Source: Ancylobacter defluvii (lineage in GTDB: Bacteria; Pseudomonadota; Alphaproteobacteria; Rhizobiales; Xanthobacteraceae). Taken from it: DNA of 64,000 bases. How positions within the stretch are numbered: position 1 is the stretch's first letter; every line of letters begins with the position of its first letter. This document shows positions 12,116 to 21,425 of the stretch, piece after piece. Both the position numbers and the translations under genes were made by a program. The DNA is taken from positions 62,001 through 126,000 of the forward strand of contig NZ_JAHBGD010000005.1 of NCBI RefSeq assembly GCF_018390605.1. Direction: 5' to 3'. The notes beneath the pieces were generated by a model. The model was not told where the DNA came from. It did not search any database and saw nothing but the letters and a program-made list of their open reading frames with translations.

Positions 12116-13672
12116 TCAGGCGAGGCGGCGCGTGAACGCGACAGCCACCATAGCCAACAGAAGAAGCACACCGAGCGCCGCGAAGGTGTCCGAGAAGCCC
12201 ATGATCAGCGACTGCCGCGCCACCAACTGGCCCAGCAGGATCTCTCCCTGATGATAGGCGCGGTTGGGGTCGGGTACGCCGTGCTGCAGGAAATAGTGCT
12301 GCATGCGGTCGAGGAATTCGCGCACGCTTTCGCCATAGGGCGTGACCGACTGGCCGATGATGTTGGAGTGGAACTGCTCACGCTTGGTGATCAGCGTCGC
12401 CAGAGCCGCGGTGCCGATGGCACCGCCCAGGCTGCGCATCATGTTGAACAGGCCGGACGCCTGCCCCGACAGGGCCGGCGGCATGCCGATCATGGTGATG
12501 CTGGCGAGCGGGGAAAGCACGATCGCCTGGCCGACCGCGCGCACGATATTGGTCATCATCAGCTGGTCGCCGCCGACATTGTAGCTGAGATGCGTGTTGA
12601 GGAAGCAGCTCAGCGAGAAGATGGACAGGCCGACGCCCACCAGCAGGCGCGCGTCGATATGCTTCATCAGCAGCGGCACGAAGGGTATGATGAGCAATTG
12701 CGGCAACCCCACCCAGGCGAGCACTGCGCCGATCTGCTGCGCATCATAGCCCTGCACCTCGTCGAGATAGGTCGGCAGCACATAGACCGAGCCGAACAAT
12801 GCAAAACCGACGATGACATTGGCGAAGGTGCCGAGGGCGAAGTTGCGCCGGTTGAACAGCCGCAGGTTCACTGCCGGTTTCTCGACCTTAAGTTCGATGA
12901 TGACGAACACGATCAGGCAGATCGCCGAGATCATGGATAGCTTCACGATCAGCGGTGAGCCGAACCAGTCGTCCTTGTTGCCTTCGTCGAGCACGGTCTG
13001 CAGGCAGGCGAGGCCAAGCGCCATGAAGCCGATGCCCCACCAGTCGCCTTCCTTCAGCAGGTGCAGTTGCAGCGGGGCCTTCTCCAGCGTGGGGATCAGC
13101 ATCCCCAGCATCACCGCACCCGGGATCAGGTTGATGAAGAAGATGTAGGGCCAACCGAACTGGTCGGTGAGCCAGCCGCCGATGGTCGGGCCAATCGCGG
13201 GTCCGAAGGTTGCCGTCATGGCGAAGATGGCGATGCCGATCGGCTGCTGTCGGCGCGGCAGCTTGGTCAGCACCATGGTGAAGGCGAGCGGGATCAGGCA
13301 GCCGGCGAAGAAGCCCTGCAACCCTCGCGTCACGATCATCTGCGTCAGGTTCGTCGCAAATGCGCAGCCCATCGAAAAGATGAGGAACATAGTCACGCAG
13401 CTGAGCAGGAAGCGGCGGAAGCCGAAGACGCGGCTGAGATAATCGGTCAGCGGGATCATGATGATCTCGCCGATCAGGTAGGAGGTCGATATCCAGGTGC
13501 CATTGTCGGAGCCGGTGCCGATTCCGCCCTCGATATAGGGCAGCGAAGCGTTGGTGATCTGGATGTCGAGCACGGCGATCAGCGCACCGAGCATGCAGCC
13601 GATGACCGCGATCCAGGTGACGGGGCTTGCGCCCGGCTCCTGTGCCGGGGTCGAGACGGGGGTATCGGCCAT
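12116..13672 (-). CDS. emrB: EmrB/QacA-type MFS drug exporter
   Basis: A 518-residue inner-membrane permease of the DHA2 family with fourteen predicted hydrophobic segments. Typical blocks are ALIAVLDIQITNASLPYIEG in TM1 and FGPAIGPTIGGWLTD, the antiporter motif C region in TM5. With the adjacent membrane-fusion protein it would form an EmrAB-type proton-driven pump exporting hydrophobic toxic compounds through an outer-membrane channel not encoded here. Its start lies nine bases past the emrA stop, so the two are co-transcribed. Substrate is unknown. Confidence 0.92.
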   Translation of the reverse strand: MADTPVSTPAQEPGASPVTWIAVIGCMLGALIAVLDIQITNASLPYIEGGIGTGSDNGTWISTSYLIGEIIMIPLTDYLSRVFGFRRFLLSCVTMFLIFSMGCAFATNLTQMIVTRGLQGFFAGCLIPLAFTMVLTKLPRRQQPIGIAIFAMTATFGPAIGPTIGGWLTDQFGWPYIFFINLIPGAVMLGMLIPTLEKAPLQLHLLKEGDWWGIGFMALGLACLQTVLDEGNKDDWFGSPLIVKLSMISAICLIVFVIIELKVEKPAVNLRLFNRRNFALGTFANVIVGFALFGSVYVLPTYLDEVQGYDAQQIGAVLAWVGLPQLLIIPFVPLLMKHIDARLLVGVGLSIFSLSCFLNTHLSYNVGGDQLMMTNIVRAVGQAIVLSPLASITMIGMPPALSGQASGLFNMMRSLGGAIGTAALATLITKREQFHSNIIGQSVTPYGESVREFLDRMQHYFLQHGVPDPNRAYHQGEILLGQLVARQSLIMGFSDTFAALGVLLLLAMVAVAFTRRLA

Positions 13673-13681
13673 GGCACGCCC

Positions 13682-14854
13682 CTATTCGTTCGGCGGGATG
13701 TAGGCGGCGCGCCGCACATCCACAGGAACGGTATCGTCGGTGCGGATCGTGGTTTCCACCGACATGCCGGGCCGCAACTGGTCGGCGAGCGGATCGGTGC
13801 GGTCGATGTCGATGCGCACCGGGATGCGCTGGACGATCTTGGTGAAATTGCCGGTGGCGTTGTCCGGCGGCAGCAGGGCGAATTCCTGGCCGCTGGCCGG
13901 CGCGAGGCTGGAGACGAAGCCGCGCACGTTGAGGCCGGGGAAGGTATCGACCGAGATGGCCACCGGCTGGTTGGGCTTCACGTCGGTAAGCTGGGTCTCC
14001 TTGTAGTTGGCAACGACATAGGCCGCCTGCAGGGGCACCACCGCAAGCAGTGCGGTGCCGGGCTCGACATATTGCCCGACGCGCAGCATGCGCGCGCCGA
14101 TGACGCCGTCGACCGGGGCGCGCAGCTCAGTATAGCCGAGATTCAGCTTCGCCGTGTCGAGTGCCGCCTGGTTGTGGCCGAGCGTCGCCTTTGCTTCGGC
14201 GAGCTCGGCCGTCAGCGTGGCGACCTGCTTCTGCGCGGCGTCGAGTGCGGCGGTGTCCCGCGCGACCTGCGCCTGCGCCTGGCTGATCTGCGCCGTTGTC
14301 TGCTCGGCGGTCTCGACTGGCCCGTAGCCGTCCTGCGCCAGCTTCATGAAACGCTGGTTGTTCTGGCGGGCGAAGGTTTCGTTCGCTTCGTCGGCGACGA
14401 TCTGGGCCTTGGCTTCGTCGATCAGGGCTTGCTGCTCGTCAAGCTGTGCCTGGTGATCGTCGATCGCCGCCTTGGCCTCGGCGACATCCGCCTCGGCCTG
14501 ATCGACCGCCGCCTGGTATTCGCGCGGATCGACGACGGCGAGCAGGTCCCCCTGCTTGACCGGCTGGTTGTCGATGACGTTGACGGTGACCAGATGCCCC
14601 GCGACCTGCGGCGCGATGGTGACGATGTCGGCCTGCACATAGGCGTCATCCGTGGACGCCTCGAAGCGCCAGAGGGTCCAGTATTCGTAGCCGGCATAGC
14701 CGAAGCCGCCGAGCGCCGCGCAGGTGGCCGCCACCATCAGCCCGATCTTGAGCGAGCGCCATCGAGGCGCTGTAGACGGCGCCGAGGCCGCTTTGACGAG
14801 CACATCGGCGACGGGCTCGACCTTCAACGCCCTGGGGTTCGTGGCCATGTTCAT
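13682..14854 (-). CDS. emrA: HlyD-family membrane fusion protein, EmrA-like
   Basis: A 390-residue periplasmic adaptor: a single N-terminal membrane segment (about 33-55), a lipoyl/barrel-sandwich half (QVAGHLVTVNVIDNQPVKQG), a long coiled-coil hairpin rich in Ala, Gln and Glu (about 120-220), then the second barrel half (LRAPVDGVIGARML) and a beta-barrel C-terminus. This is the order of EmrA. It is the first gene of the two-gene efflux operon and starts with ATG at 14854 after GGAGG. A 9-bp inverted repeat 80-122 bp upstream may be its operator. Confidence 0.92.
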   Translation of the reverse strand: MNMATNPRALKVEPVADVLVKAASAPSTAPRWRSLKIGLMVAATCAALGGFGYAGYEYWTLWRFEASTDDAYVQADIVTIAPQVAGHLVTVNVIDNQPVKQGDLLAVVDPREYQAAVDQAEADVAEAKAAIDDHQAQLDEQQALIDEAKAQIVADEANETFARQNNQRFMKLAQDGYGPVETAEQTTAQISQAQAQVARDTAALDAAQKQVATLTAELAEAKATLGHNQAALDTAKLNLGYTELRAPVDGVIGARMLRVGQYVEPGTALLAVVPLQAAYVVANYKETQLTDVKPNQPVAISVDTFPGLNVRGFVSSLAPASGQEFALLPPDNATGNFTKIVQRIPVRIDIDRTDPLADQLRPGMSVETTIRTDDTVPVDVRRAAYIPPNE

Positions 14855-14933
14855 GGCGGCCTCCTATGGATCTGCCGCCTCGATGCCACGGTTCGTGCAC
14901 GGGGTATTTCCGATATCGACACCCGTTGCGTAG

Positions 14934-14976
14934 ATGCATGCCGAGCGGAGGTGCCGGTGCTAAGCGGGGCATGCAT
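14934..14976. promoter_or_regulatory. inverted repeat upstream of emrAB
   Basis: ATGCATGCC at 14934-14942 is exactly mirrored by GGCATGCAT at 14968-14976, with 25 bp between the arms. It lies in the otherwise empty region ahead of emrA. The spacing and perfect symmetry suit an operator for a dimeric repressor (TetR or MarR type). No such regulator gene is adjacent, so its owner would be encoded elsewhere. Confidence 0.4.
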
Positions 14977-15216
14977 TGGATGTGGAGCTTGGAGGGATGC
15001 GTGAGGTGGTCGGGCTCCTCATTGGAGCGGGACAGCCCGGTCACATCTGACGCCAGCGCTCCTGCCAGTGAGAAGCTCCCGCGCAAAGCTCCGGCCGGGC
15101 GGCGCCAGCGAAGCCGAACTTTCCTGCCAGCACTTCTTCCGTTCTCTCGCGCACCGCGCCATGCAATGACGGCAATGAGCCGGGATGGCCGGGCCGGAGC
15201 GGGTATCGCAGCCCAG

Positions 15217-16620
15217 TCAGCACTCGACGAAATTGACGGCGAGGCCGCCGAGGCTGGTCTCCTTGTATTTCTCGCTCATGTCCATGCCGGTCTGCCGCAT
15301 CGTTTCGACGGCAACATCAAGAGGCACGAAATGCGTGCCGTCGCCCTTGAGCGCCAGCGAGGCGGCCGTGACGGCCTTTACCGCCCCCAGCGCGTTGCGT
15401 TCGATACAGGGCACCTGCACGAGGCCGCCGATCGGGTCGCAGGTCATTCCAAGATGATGCTCAAGCGCGATCTCGGCCGCGTTCTCAACCTGCTCGGGCG
15501 AGCCTCCCAAAACGGCCGCCAGGCCGGCGGCCGCCATCGCGGCGGCGGACCCCACTTCTCCCTGGCATCCGACCTCCGCCCCCGAGATCGAGGCGTTGGC
15601 TTTGATGATTCCGCCTATCGCGGCCGCCGTCAGCAGAAACTCCCGGATGCTGTTCTGATCCGCCTCGGCATGGAAATGTTGCCAGTATCGCAGGACGGCC
15701 GGCATCACGCCGGCAGCGCCGTTGGTCGGGGCGGTGACGACGCGGCCGCCGGCGGCGTTCTCCTCGTTCACGGCCATGGCGTAGATCGACAGCCAGTCAT
15801 TGGCGAGCAGCGGGTTGACGCGGTTCTGCCGGGCATCCTCCACCAGCCGGTCGTGCAGGGCACGGGCCCGGCGCTTCACCTTCAGGCCGCCCGGCATGAC
15901 ACCGCCCTGCGTGAGGCCACGGTCGATGCAGTGGCTCATGGCCTGCCAGATGGCGTCGAGCCCGGCGTCGAGATCGGCCCGGGACATCCATGCCTCCTCG
16001 TTCACGCGCTTCATCTGGGCGATCGACAGGCCGCTCGCGGCCGCCATGGCCAGCATGTCCGCCGCTGTGCGGAAGGGAAAGAGCACATCCCGCCGCTCGG
16101 CGAGCGGCGCCCGGTTTGACCGCGCGAGGTGCAACTCCTCATCAGACACGACGAAGCCGCCGCCGATCGAATAATAGATGCGCTCGAGCAGCAGGCCTCC
16201 GGTCTGGTCATACGCCCGGAAGCTCATGCCGTTGGCATGGCCCGGCAGCGGCGTGGTCTTGTCGAGCACGAGATCGACCGCCGGGTCGAAACCATAGGCC
16301 GGGTGACCGGGCGGCCGCACCCTGCGTGTCGCCGCCACCTCCGCGACGACGGCCTCGACCGCGTCGGGGTCCACCGTCACCGGCGTGTAGCCGGCGAGGC
16401 CGAGGATCACGGCGCGGTCGGATCCGTGCCCGACGCCGGTATGGGCCAGCGACCCATGCAGGCGCACGCCAATATGGGTGACGGTGCCGTCCGCCGTCCG
16501 TCGCCACGCTCCATCCTTCACGTCTTGCAGAAAGCGCGAAGCCGCGGTCATCGGCCCCATCGTATGAGAGCTGGACGGGCCGATGCCGATTTTAAAGAGT
16601 TCGAAGACGGACAGGAACAT
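15217..16620 (-). CDS. sdaA: L-serine ammonia-lyase, iron-sulfur type
   Basis: The enzyme deaminates L-serine to pyruvate using a [4Fe-4S] cluster. The start at 16620 gives [20 protein letters not shown], the invariant N-terminus of single-chain SdaA proteins, so the 22 codons upstream are not used. The length of 467 aa is normal. Cluster cysteines lie in the C-terminal third, in [36 protein letters not shown] and beyond. The gene is monocistronic by spacing. No dedicated serine transporter is next to it. Confidence 0.95.
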   Translation of the reverse strand: MFLSVFELFKIGIGPSSSHTMGPMTAASRFLQDVKDGAWRRTADGTVTHIGVRLHGSLAHTGVGHGSDRAVILGLAGYTPVTVDPDAVEAVVAEVAATRRVRPPGHPAYGFDPAVDLVLDKTTPLPGHANGMSFRAYDQTGGLLLERIYYSIGGGFVVSDEELHLARSNRAPLAERRDVLFPFRTAADMLAMAAASGLSIAQMKRVNEEAWMSRADLDAGLDAIWQAMSHCIDRGLTQGGVMPGGLKVKRRARALHDRLVEDARQNRVNPLLANDWLSIYAMAVNEENAAGGRVVTAPTNGAAGVMPAVLRYWQHFHAEADQNSIREFLLTAAAIGGIIKANASISGAEVGCQGEVGSAAAMAAAGLAAVLGGSPEQVENAAEIALEHHLGMTCDPIGGLVQVPCIERNALGAVKAVTAASLALKGDGTHFVPLDVAVETMRQTGMDMSEKYKETSLGGLAVNFVEC

Positions 16621-16872
16621 GCTGTTTCTCGCCACCACCGCGCGGCCGGCCGCGACGGCAAGGATGGAGTCCTCCATACACCGCATGGGGCGAACGGCTT
16701 GGCAAGTTCCACCATGTCACGGCCTTCCGCATTTTCCCCGGAATGTCGGCCCGAAGATCGGCTGCCAACACACTGTCAGACTCTACCTCTGATGGAAGCA
16801 GAGCACGCCAGCCCCGGAAACTGGTGCCGCGGCGGGCCTCGTCACCTCGCCTGTCTCCGACAGGCATCCACT

Positions 16873-17370
16873 TTAAGAACCTCCAGCCGTCGCGAGAAGC
16901 ACAGCCTCGAGTTCTCGATCGAGATAGAGGCCGAATTGCCGGACCTCGTCGTCTCCGAACTGGCCAAACAGCGACGAAGGGCGATCATATTCGAAGACGA
17001 CTTCACCGCTGACGGTCTCGAACAATGCAACGCGCAACGGCGCGTAGAGCGCTGCGCCGAGGTGATGGCGGGTCATTTTCGAGGCTGTGATCGGATTGCC
17101 GATCTCGTATTGGACAGCACTCTTCCTGCCTCCGGCGAACGCGAGCAGCGCACCGTGGTCGCGTTCGAGGAAGATGAAAAGCTTGGGGCCGTGCGCTTCA
17201 TACTGATCGATCGCGGCGCGGTCCCCGCGGCTCAGCAAGGCGATGACGTCTGCGTCCAGTTCCGGCAGGGCCGCCGCCAGAGCTGCCCGCACCTCTGCGA
17301 AAGGGCGTGCGCAGGTGATACGGACATGCTCGACAATGATCGGCCGCGATGTGATCTCGGGGGAAGCCAT
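16873..17370 (-). CDS. DUF302 domain protein
   Basis: A soluble 165-residue protein of the DUF302 family, recognisable from the C-terminal half: IGNPITASKMTRHHLGAALY followed by APLRVALFE. Function is not established; members fold as a compact alpha/beta domain. The start ATG at 17370 follows GGGAG. It lies 65 bp downstream of the broken gene at 17436-18156 and is probably in the same leftward transcript as that pseudogene and the hydrolase. Confidence 0.8.
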   Translation of the reverse strand: MASPEITSRPIIVEHVRITCARPFAEVRAALAAALPELDADVIALLSRGDRAAIDQYEAHGPKLFIFLERDHGALLAFAGGRKSAVQYEIGNPITASKMTRHHLGAALYAPLRVALFETVSGEVVFEYDRPSSLFGQFGDDEVRQFGLYLDRELEAVLLATAGGS

Positions 17371-17435
17371 GGTTCACTCCCTTCTGAAGGTCGAGGGGGC
17401 TATTGGTCCATCTATGCGCGTTGCTCCGGCCGGCG

Positions 17436-18156
17436 TCACGCGAGGCGGTAATCCGCAATGTCGACGCCGACGATCAGCGGTTCTGCCGCCGGCGTGTTGT
17501 CCGGCTACCGTGGATAAACCCTGAAGCCGGACGGCAGCAGGATGCCTTCGACATTGACGGGACCGAGGAGATAGCGGGTCGTCGCGTTGTTGCCCTGAAT
17601 CTCCACCTCGTAGTCGTGGCGCCGGATCAGGCCGTCCCGGCCAATATAGAGGGTCTGCTCCCGGCTGTGGGTCGCGATGGACGCGGGTAAGCTCACTCGC
17701 AGCCTCCGCCACACCTCGCCCTTCTTCCGACCAGGGCGCGATCTCCTCCGCCACCACGCCGGGCTGGGCGAGGATGAAGGGCGAGGTCAGGTAGGTCCAC
17801 ATCGTATAGCCCGCGAAATAGGCGAGCTGCGGATCGCTCCAATGGGTCTCCATCGCAAAGCCGGAAAAGCTGGTGCGCGGCTGCGCCAGCCTCTCGATGA
17901 TGGTGCCGTCCGGCGTCTCGCCGCGCACCTCGTCCGGCGTGAAACGCGAACGGTTCGCCGTCGGGTGGAAGGGCCAGTGCGAGACTTCCTCCTTGCGGAG
18001 GTTCACCCGGACATTGGCATGGGCGAGGACGTCCGGCTTGCCCTTCAGGTCCCAGAGAATGCCGAACTGGTGAAGCTGCGCCGTCAGAACGGAGAACCTT
18101 TAGAAGCGCTCGAGGCCGCCATGCGCCTCGATCACCTGCTGCTGAAGATTGTGCAT
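17436..18156 (-). pseudogene. broken paralogue of the protein at 20193-20912
   Basis: Reading from ATG 18156 (after GGAGAGCGGC) the product begins MHNLQQQVIEAHGGLERF and hits TAA at codon 19. Downstream, conserved blocks FSGFAMETHWSDPQLAYFAG and MWTYLTSPFILAQPGV run on in the same frame. Near 17710 a +1 shift moves the family sequence (WRRLRVSLPASIATHSREQT) into the next frame. A TAG at 17505-17507 then interrupts it, with a final family-like tail (EPLIVGVDIADYRLA) ending at 17436. The intact relative shows matching blocks in the same order. Two stops plus a frameshift make it a pseudogene unless several sequencing errors coincide. Confidence 0.8.
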
Positions 18157-18168
18157 GTGCCGCTCTCC

Positions 18169-18993
18169 TCAGTTGTCCAGGAAGGTGTGGCAATGGGCGA
18201 CGAACCTCTCCGGGTATTGGAACAGCGCGCCGTGGCCGGAGTCCGGGTAGAGGATGAGCTCGGCGTTCCGCATCGCCTTGAACATGTTGTAGGCGTTGAT
18301 GCTGGGAAACATCGTGTCGTCGCTGCCATGCACGATGAGGGCGGGCTGCCCGATGGAGCGCAGCGTCGCGTCGCCATCCCGCTTCTGCGCGCACCAGCCG
18401 ATGATGGCCTTCGCCTGCGGCTCGCTGACGTCGCCACCACCGTCCGGGTCGCGGTCCCGGGTGCGAGCGGCTGCGCGGGCGACGAAAGCCCGACCGGCGA
18501 GCTGGCTCGCCCCGGAAGGTGTGAAGAACAATGGCAGCCGCACGTCCGGCGCATCTTGAGCGAACGCATCCTCGACCACGGCGAGCAGATGCTCCTCACC
18601 GCCGCGAGGCGCCGCGCCAGCGATGATGATCCGGGCGATCAGATCAGGCTGCTGCGCGGCGAGAACCTGGGCGAGCATGCCGCCGAGCGAGAAGCCGAGA
18701 AGATCGACCCGCGCCAGACCTAGGCCGCGGATGAACGCCTCGGCATCGGCTGCCATCTGCTCCACCGTGTCGGGAGTCCGGCCGGTCGAGGCACCCACAC
18801 CGAGATTGTCGAAGACAATGACCGGCCGCGTCTGCGCGAGTGCGTTCACCATGGCCGGATCCCAGGAATCCATCGTGCCGGTGAAGTGCTGAAGCAGGAG
18901 GAGCGGTTTTCCGCTCGTGGGCCCGAGGCACCTGAAGGCGAAGCGAACATTGTCGACGTTCAGGAATTCGGTGCTTGCGGTTTCGAGTGACAT
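18169..18993 (-). CDS. alpha/beta hydrolase
   Basis: A 274-residue alpha/beta-hydrolase fold protein of the esterase/haloperoxidase-like group. The nucleophile elbow is GFSLGG with Ser102; the acid is D225 or D226 in HGSDD, and the catalytic His is H254 in DSGHGALF. The substrate is not evident. It lies 12 bp upstream of the broken gene, in the same orientation, and diverges from the GlxA-type regulator, which may control it. Confidence 0.85.
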   Translation of the reverse strand: MSLETASTEFLNVDNVRFAFRCLGPTSGKPLLLLQHFTGTMDSWDPAMVNALAQTRPVIVFDNLGVGASTGRTPDTVEQMAADAEAFIRGLGLARVDLLGFSLGGMLAQVLAAQQPDLIARIIIAGAAPRGGEEHLLAVVEDAFAQDAPDVRLPLFFTPSGASQLAGRAFVARAAARTRDRDPDGGGDVSEPQAKAIIGWCAQKRDGDATLRSIGQPALIVHGSDDTMFPSINAYNMFKAMRNAELILYPDSGHGALFQYPERFVAHCHTFLDN

Positions 18994-19240
18994 GACGGGT
19001 CCTTCGTGCGCGGCATGGCCGGAGACGACATCGATCGGCAGTGGCGCGGAGGATCACATGGTGAGGGCGATGCGGAAGCCGGCTTGGCCGGACATGGGAG
19101 CTCCCGTATTTGCGACCATGGCGAAGCGGTAGCAGTGGCAAGCTCGGGTCGACAGGACACAGATGCCCTCATTCCGGCCACGTGATTGCAGATGGCGTGA
19201 TGGTCACCACATTCGCGGTGAACAGCTCCGGAGAGGAAGC

Positions 19241-20182
19241 ATGAAAGTCGGCCTGGTCCTGTGCCCGGAGTTCCAACCCATCTGCTTTGGCGCGACGACG
19301 GCCTTCGACGTTGCCAACAAGCAGGCGGGCCGGAAGCTTTATGACGTGCGCGTCCTGTCGGAGGATGGCGGGCTGATCGCCTCCTCATCCGGCATGCAGG
19401 TCATGACGGATGCTTTCGACACAGAGCCCTATGACACGTTGATCGTCGCCGCGGGCCTGGAGATACCAACCTCGTCGCCGGGGTTGATCCGGTTGGTGCG
19501 TGCCGCCGCTCGCGAGGCCCGGCGCGTCGCCGCCATCTGCCTTGGCTCGTTCGTGCTCGGCGATGCCGGCCTGCTGAACGGCCGGCGCGCCACTACCCAT
19601 TGGCGCTACGCACACGCCCTTCGGGATCGCTTTCCAAGCTGCCGCGTCGACATGGACAAGATCTTCATCGCCGATGGTCCGATCTGGACCTCGGCCGGCA
19701 TGACGGCCGGCACCGATCTCGTCGTTGGCATGATCGAGCGCGACCATGGTGCCGAGGTCGCGCGCTCGGTCGCCAAGGGCATGGTGATGTATCATCGCCG
19801 CTCGGGCGGTCAATCCCAGCACTCCACCCTGCTGGATCTCAGTCCCCAGGAGGACCGGATCCAGGGGGCGCTGAATTATGCGCGGCAAAATCTTGCCGAA
19901 GAGCTGACCATTGAAGATTTGGCGGATGCCGCCTGTCTGAGCCCGCGCCAGTTCAGCCGCCTGTTCCGGGCGGAGACCGGCACCACGCCGGCCAAGGCGG
20001 TCGAAGCGCTGCGGGTGGAAGCCGCGAAGCTGATGCTGGAGCAAAGCCGGTTGCCCCTCGAGGTGATCGCCCGCGAGGTGGGCTTCGCAAATCGGGAGCG
20101 CATGCGGCTGTCGTTCCTCCGGGTGCTCGGCGAGGTGCCACGGGCCATCCGCAGCGAAGCCGGCCCGCTCGCTTCGCTCTAG
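19241..20182 (+). CDS. GlxA-type AraC-family transcriptional regulator
   Basis: This 313-residue protein has an N-terminal DJ-1/PfpI-like ligand domain (about 1-170, with AAICLGSFVLGDAGLLNGRR) and a C-terminal AraC double helix-turn-helix (about 210-300, with LTIEDLADAACLSPRQFSRL and FANRERMRLSFLRVLG). The start at ATG 19241 follows GAGAGGAAG; the longer frame upstream is not needed. It diverges from the hydrolase operon and faces the intact unknown gene at 20193. Regulation of the hydrolase cluster is a reasonable inference. Confidence 0.9.
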   Translation: MKVGLVLCPEFQPICFGATTAFDVANKQAGRKLYDVRVLSEDGGLIASSSGMQVMTDAFDTEPYDTLIVAAGLEIPTSSPGLIRLVRAAAREARRVAAICLGSFVLGDAGLLNGRRATTHWRYAHALRDRFPSCRVDMDKIFIADGPIWTSAGMTAGTDLVVGMIERDHGAEVARSVAKGMVMYHRRSGGQSQHSTLLDLSPQEDRIQGALNYARQNLAEELTIEDLADAACLSPRQFSRLFRAETGTTPAKAVEALRVEAAKLMLEQSRLPLEVIAREVGFANRERMRLSFLRVLGEVPRAIRSEAGPLASL

Positions 20183-20192
20183 CGTACCCGCA

Positions 20193-20912
20193 CTAGCCGA
20201 GGCGGATGTTGGACAGGTCGATCGAGACGACCAGCGGGTCCCGGCCGAAGCTGCCATCGGGCTGCCGGGCAAAGATGCGCCTTTTCGTCGGGAACTTGAT
20301 GCCGGACACTTCCTCATAGTCCGAGATGAGGTGCGCCCCCGGGGTGTTGCCGGCGATCTCGACGTCATAGTCATGGCGTTTGAGCAGTCCGTCGCCATCG
20401 AGATAAAGCGTCTGCACGGCGCTGTGCGTGGCTATGCTCGCGGGGAACCGCACGGCGAGACGGCGCCAGTCGCCATCTTCGGTCTGCCAGGGTTCCAGTT
20501 CCTCCGTCTCCACGCCCGGCCAGGCGAGCACGAACGGCATGTTGAGGTAGGTCCACATGGCGCAGCCAGCGAAATAGGCGAGCTGGAGTTCGGTCCAGGG
20601 CGTTTGGAGCGTGTGCCCGATGAAGTTCGCCCGAGGTTGGAGAAGCTCGTCGACAACCGTTCCGTCGCTCGCCTCGAGCGCGACGCGCCCGGGTGCGAAA
20701 CGCGAGCGCCGATCCTCCGCTCCGAATGGTGCGTGCGACGCCCATTCCTCCTTCAGCCCGACGGTGACGGTGGTGCGCTCCAGAGTGTGGGCCTGCCCCT
20801 TCACAGCCCACAGGACGCCTCCCTGGACGAGATCGGCGGAGACCTGTTCGAACTGTCGCCAACGGTCGAGGCCGCCATGAGCCGCGATGGCAAGGTCCTT
20901 AAGCCGGGTCAT
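20193..20912 (-). CDS. unrecognised protein, intact paralogue of 17436-18156
   Basis: The start is the ATG at 20912 after AGGAGAACAGC, giving 239 aa (MTRLKDLAIAAHGGLDRW). The protein has no signal peptide or membrane segment and alternates short beta strands with charged loops; conserved with its broken paralogue are an N-terminal AHGGLDRW-type block, QLAYFAGCAMWTYLNMPFVL, and FPASIATHSAVQTLYLDGDG. I cannot name the family. Clustering with a hydrolase, a DUF302 protein and a GlxA regulator suggests a shared metabolic or stress role. Its 3' end is 10 bp from the convergent regulator's stop. Confidence 0.7.
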   Translation of the reverse strand: MTRLKDLAIAAHGGLDRWRQFEQVSADLVQGGVLWAVKGQAHTLERTTVTVGLKEEWASHAPFGAEDRRSRFAPGRVALEASDGTVVDELLQPRANFIGHTLQTPWTELQLAYFAGCAMWTYLNMPFVLAWPGVETEELEPWQTEDGDWRRLAVRFPASIATHSAVQTLYLDGDGLLKRHDYDVEIAGNTPGAHLISDYEEVSGIKFPTKRRIFARQPDGSFGRDPLVVSIDLSNIRLG

Positions 20913-21268
20913 GCTGTTCTCCTGCTGTGGCCCACGGGATGGCGGGCGGCTGCCGGAGGAACCTAGGCGGCAGGCAAGGCTGCGGTGAACGACGTAGATG
21001 CCTTGTTTCGGGCCGCAATCAACCGAAGCCGGCCGGCAGTATTCTATGGGCAGGGCCACGCGAGCGAGGGGGAGAGGTGGGACCATTCACCGAGCTCTGC
21101 TCCGCTTGGCGGCCATCCACGCCGCTCTGGCTGGCGACTCGGCCGCGTCGGCGGCGACGGCATCGAGACTCGATTGAGGGATGTAGATATGGCCGGCCAT
21201 GAGCGGCGAGGGAGTTGTGCGGATCTCGTCGGCCTGCACCGCGGCGGGACAGACCCAGGCCGTGCCTG
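20913..21268. other. intergenic, nothing recognised
   Basis: This region should hold the promoter of the leftward gene at 20193-20912. Frames crossing it on the plus strand start and end without a ribosome-binding site or recognisable domain. No repeats or RNA signals were noticed. Confidence 0.35.
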
Positions 21269-21424
21269 TATGCTCAGACCATGCTGCGCGACAGTAAGCG
21301 GTCTCTCGCCGAGATTGCTCTGCTCGCCGGCTTTAGCAGTCAGCCACATTTCACCCTGCTGTACGGGCGGCTCACCGGCCTGTGTCCCGGAAGGTGGCGC
21401 CGCCTTCAGCGGGACGAAGCGCTT
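21269..21424 (+). pseudogene. AraC-family regulator, C-terminal fragment
   Basis: The plus strand encodes MLRDSKRSLAEIALLAGFSS followed by QPHFTLLYGRLTGLCPGRWR, which is the second helix-turn-helix of an AraC-family DNA-binding domain. Nothing upstream in any frame supplies the first helix-turn-helix or a ligand domain. The frame continues as nonsense into the 3' end of the antiporter gene on the other strand. It is a remnant of a lost regulator. Confidence 0.65.
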
Positions 21425-21425
21425 T

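Noticed and set aside
13061-15004. 647-codon plus-strand open frame
   Set aside because: It lies opposite emrA and emrB, both convincing genes, and its product is a chance GC-rich translation.
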